Shown one piece after another: positions 61,818 to 64,000 of a DNA stretch of 64,000 nt. The stretch comes from Bacteroidota bacterium. Lineage in GTDB: Bacteria; Bacteroidota; Bacteroidia; Bacteroidales; Lentimicrobiaceae. Positions within the stretch are counted from its first letter, which is position 1. Each line of letters begins with the position of its first letter. The notes beneath the pieces were generated by a model, which had not been told where the DNA came from, made no database searches, and saw only the letters and a program-made list of their open reading frames with translations. The stretch is taken from assembly GCA_009773515.1 (NCBI GenBank), contig WSXX01000004.1, forward strand, positions 155,041-219,040, in the 5' to 3' direction. The position numbers were made by a program, and so were the translations under genes.

Positions 61818-63164
61818 TTATTTTGGAGTATTTACAACAGTTTCCAATGCCTGTATTTTCTTATCCTGTGCAATAATGTACAGGGTAAGCTCTTCAATTT
61901 TCTGAAGCAGCATGGCGTTCATTTCGCCCAGTTCAATTCCGTTTTTCTCAACAGTAGCCGCGCTTGGTACGCCGGGAAGGTGCCCGTTTTCGCTAATAAA
62001 GCTTTCTACTTCATTTAATGACAATAGGTTGTAATCGGGTAGAAAAACAAAATCGGGGAAAGGGGTTAAGGTAGCGAGATATTTTTTTGCTTTAATTTCG
62101 CCGTTTACATATAATCCGCCTGCATCAATAAACACCTGATTGTCGAATTTTGCACCTCCAGCCACATGCAGCTTATGCTGTGGCGAAGCCACCCCTATAC
62201 CAACATTGCCTTCTGGGTCGATATTCATTCTGAGCTCGGTGCCAGAAGTAAAAAAAGAAATGGGTTGGTCTTTGTCTAAAGTGCCGATATTTACAGCACC
62301 TCCGCTAAAGAAAATACCGCCGGTTCTACCCGTGCTTGTTGATTCGAGCAAAATACTGGCATCCTGGTTACCATCAGCCAAAATGTGCAAACGGGCCTTA
62401 GGGTCGATACTGTTGCCAATAGCGACATTCCCACTTGTGCCATCGATAAACATTCGTGTATTGGAGATTCCGGTTACAAAAGATAATGAATGATTATTTG
62501 AAGCAGTCCCAAAATATGCCTGCCCACCAGCCATTATAAAACTGCTAATTTTATCTTTGCCAGTGGCTTCAAGCAACAAGGTTGCATTTTCAACACTATC
62601 GGCTCTGATATGCAGCTTAGCCAGAGGGTTGGTGGTGTTGCCAATGCTTACCATGCCGGTAAGGACATTTGAGGGTGATTCACTTACAAAAAAAGTAGGA
62701 AAAGTACTTTTAAATCCAACTGCCAGACTGTGCATTTTGTTGCAGGTTAGAAATCCTCCTACAGGTCCTGCTCCAATAATAATTTGATTGGTAGATCCAG
62801 ATTTAAGCCTGTGGCCTATCAACATAACTCTGCTTGCGAGTGCCTCAGAACCACTTCCAAAAATATAACTCTCCTGTCCACCTGTAAAGATGGTATTTAA
62901 ACCACCAATAATATAGGAGTTACCACTACTGCTATTTATTTTTGACTGAGCACCCGCAATAAATCCCGAACCTGACGAAAGAATATTGCCATTGCCAATG
63001 GCAGTAGAATTTGTTCCGGATACAGTATTATTTGACCCTAACGCCGAGGCACCTGTACCTGTTATTGTACTGCCCGGGCAGAAAGTGCATTGTGCTTTTA
63101 ATGTGATAGGATTAAAATATATTGCAAGAGCAACTGTTGCAATTATTGTCAATGTTTTTTTCAT
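61818..63164 (-). CDS. Exported trimeric-adhesin/tail-fibre-like protein
   Basis: 448 residues: a signal peptide (1-24, ending TLKAQ), a YadA-head-like stretch (about 35-125; TGTGASALGSNNTVSGTNST, GSGFIAGAQS), three similar blocks with VSIGNTTNPLAKLHIRADS, VAIGNSIDPKARLHILADGN and VGIGVASPQHKLHVAGG, and a C-terminal segment (370-448; VFLPDYNLLSLNEVESFISE, GHLPGVPSAATVEKNGIELG) ending in a coiled coil (LLQKIEELTLYIIAQDKKIQ). Such ends occur on Bacteroidota tail-fibre-like proteins. It lacks a T9SS tail. Spacing of 21 bp to the next gene and 11 bp from the previous puts it in the Rhs operon; target-cell adhesion is a fair guess. Confidence 0.85.
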   Translation of the reverse strand: MKKTLTIIATVALAIYFNPITLKAQCTFCPGSTITGTGASALGSNNTVSGTNSTAIGNGNILSSGSGFIAGAQSKINSSSGNSYIIGGLNTIFTGGQESYIFGSGSEALASRVMLIGHRLKSGSTNQIIIGAGPVGGFLTCNKMHSLAVGFKSTFPTFFVSESPSNVLTGMVSIGNTTNPLAKLHIRADSVENATLLLEATGKDKISSFIMAGGQAYFGTASNNHSLSFVTGISNTRMFIDGTSGNVAIGNSIDPKARLHILADGNQDASILLESTSTGRTGGIFFSGGAVNIGTLDKDQPISFFTSGTELRMNIDPEGNVGIGVASPQHKLHVAGGAKFDNQVFIDAGGLYVNGEIKAKKYLATLTPFPDFVFLPDYNLLSLNEVESFISENGHLPGVPSAATVEKNGIELGEMNAMLLQKIEELTLYIIAQDKKIQALETVVNTPK

Positions 63165-63175
63165 GGCAGTGTTTG

Positions 63176-64000
63176 TTATTGTTTAATAAACTTGTGCGTT
63201 TCAATTACTCCTTTGCCCACAGTATTGATTTTTAACAGATACATACCGGGCTTGAGATTTTGTATTGGTAAATTGGTTGTTCCCTGTTCCAGTTTATAAG
63301 AAAAGATTTCAGCTCCGGACAGGGTAAATACGTTGGCTTCAGCTTGTTTCAGCATACATTCTACTTTGAGGTATTCCTTAGCTGGATTGGGAGAGATAAA
63401 AGCGCGGTTGATGATGATTTGACCGGGTTTATTTGAAGTAATCAAACCTTCTCTGTTTAGTTTAATAAAGTACATGTCGTACAAGTCAGTATCATGATTA
63501 AACCTGGGGGCATGAATCACAAAACCACCATCAGAAAGCGGAAGCATATATCTGGGTTCATAAAATGCATCTCCTCCCAGATAATGCAGATACCTGAGCT
63601 GAAGCTGGCCATCTACCTGCCCAGCCATTATCCAACTTACCCGGTTAATTGCAGGTGGCCAGCCTGTCGCATTCTTAAAACCTGAAAAGAATATTGTATC
63701 AGAATGTACACAACCTACTCCAATATCATTAAGTGGAGTATGATCAAGTGTATCCGGTGAACCAAAACTAACCTTATTAATCAGGTTTAAAGCAGAATCA
63801 TATTTTGCCAGCCAAACATCTTCATAATCCGTAATAACTATTGGGCTTCGGGCAACATACGACATCAGTATCATGCTATCAGGTGTCCAGGTGGTGTAAT
63901 AACGCCATGATGAATTGTCCTGTGGCACTAGTGGTAAGGTTGTAACATATTCAAAATTTTCGTTGAATATGCTATACGAAGAACCAGTAACTCCACCGAC
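63176..64000 (-). CDS. T9SS-sorted protein, C-terminal part (cut by window edge)
   Basis: The frame stays open to the end of the window (reading VTGSSYSIFNENFEYVTTLP just inside the edge), so the start lies outside; a GTG at 63928 is only an internal codon. Visible part, 274 residues: repeated strand words (LAKYDSALNLINKVSFGS, SDGGFVIHAPRF, MYFIKLNREG) like delta-60 or propeller-type repeats, then a T9SS type A sorting domain (ISPNPAKEYLKVECML, VFTLSGAEIFSYKL, LKPGMYLLKIN, ending HKFIKQ). It precedes the tail-fibre-like gene by 11 bp, making it the first visible gene of the Rhs operon. Confidence 0.85.
   Translation of the reverse strand, partial: VGGVTGSSYSIFNENFEYVTTLPLVPQDNSSWRYYTTWTPDSMILMSYVARSPIVITDYEDVWLAKYDSALNLINKVSFGSPDTLDHTPLNDIGVGCVHSDTIFFSGFKNATGWPPAINRVSWIMAGQVDGQLQLRYLHYLGGDAFYEPRYMLPLSDGGFVIHAPRFNHDTDLYDMYFIKLNREGLITSNKPGQIIINRAFISPNPAKEYLKVECMLKQAEANVFTLSGAEIFSYKLEQGTTNLPIQNLKPGMYLLKINTVGKGVIETHKFIKQ

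Noticed and set aside
63928..63928. GTG as start of the last T9SS-tailed protein
   Set aside because: The frame continues open to the window end with typical coding sequence, so the start is outside.

Overview
The window looks like the chromosome of a Bacteroidota (probably Bacteroidales-like) bacterium. The evidence is: many proteins ending in C-terminal T9SS (Por) type A sorting domains, lipoproteins and outer-membrane proteins typical of the phylum, -7 promoter boxes of the form TAnnTTTG (best example, with a -33 TTTG, at 36100-36131), and almost no Shine-Dalgarno sequences. No rRNA, tRNA or CRISPR array was seen. Both window edges cut genes.

Layout. 1-3.2 kb: a DUF6029 outer-membrane protein (cut), a TlpA-like thioredoxin, mannose-6-phosphate isomerase and lipoyl synthase, whose 5' end is disturbed by a 10-A run. 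3.5-11.8 kb: two very large multi-PAS histidine kinases 17 bp apart, the second with receiver domains at both ends. 12-20 kb: a small lipoprotein and two T9SS-sorted repeat proteins built from the same two modules. 20.3-27.5 kb: a phosphate cluster (DUF47/PhoU-like protein, a PiT transporter fused to a LuxR-type HTH, an OprP-like porin, a four-LTD lipoprotein), then two CYTH-like genes. 27.6-32 kb: a DASS transporter, an unknown membrane protein and a sorted lipoprotein. 32-40 kb: a ferredoxin-nitroreductase, an NAD-binding protein, a divergent cyanophycinase-like/isoaspartyl-dipeptidase pair, an SDR and a GT-C glycosyltransferase. At 39.7-40.0 kb lies a 303-bp MITE-like element with terminal inverted repeats and a 6-bp target duplication. 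40-47.6 kb: RecO, two universal stress proteins, a SPOR protein, an eIF2B-like protein, class II aldolase, CvpA and an MlaEF-type ABC pair. 47.8-50.1 kb: two tandem lipoproteins with almost identical C-terminal halves.

The accessory island at about 50.4-64 kb is all on the minus strand and is the most interesting part. Reading 5' to 3' it holds a T9SS-sorted protein (cut by the window end), a trimeric-adhesin/tail-fibre-like protein, a 142-residue secreted protein with one YD motif and a T9SS tail, and a 2234-residue SpvB/VCBS/Rhs protein with a Sec signal and a variable C-terminal tip. Downstream are three further partial copies of the Rhs pre-tip linker. Two of them (copies 2 and 3) carry a different tip; each complete tip is followed by a gene for an exported or membrane-anchored protein (candidate immunity). 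The last linker is decayed. Two linker copies share the same 83-bp block, which ends a 38-codon reading frame with a stop. I read this as an exported Rhs polymorphic-toxin locus with an array of spare tip-immunity cassettes that could be recombined onto the full-length gene through the shared linker. That reading is inference; tip activities and immunity roles are unproven.
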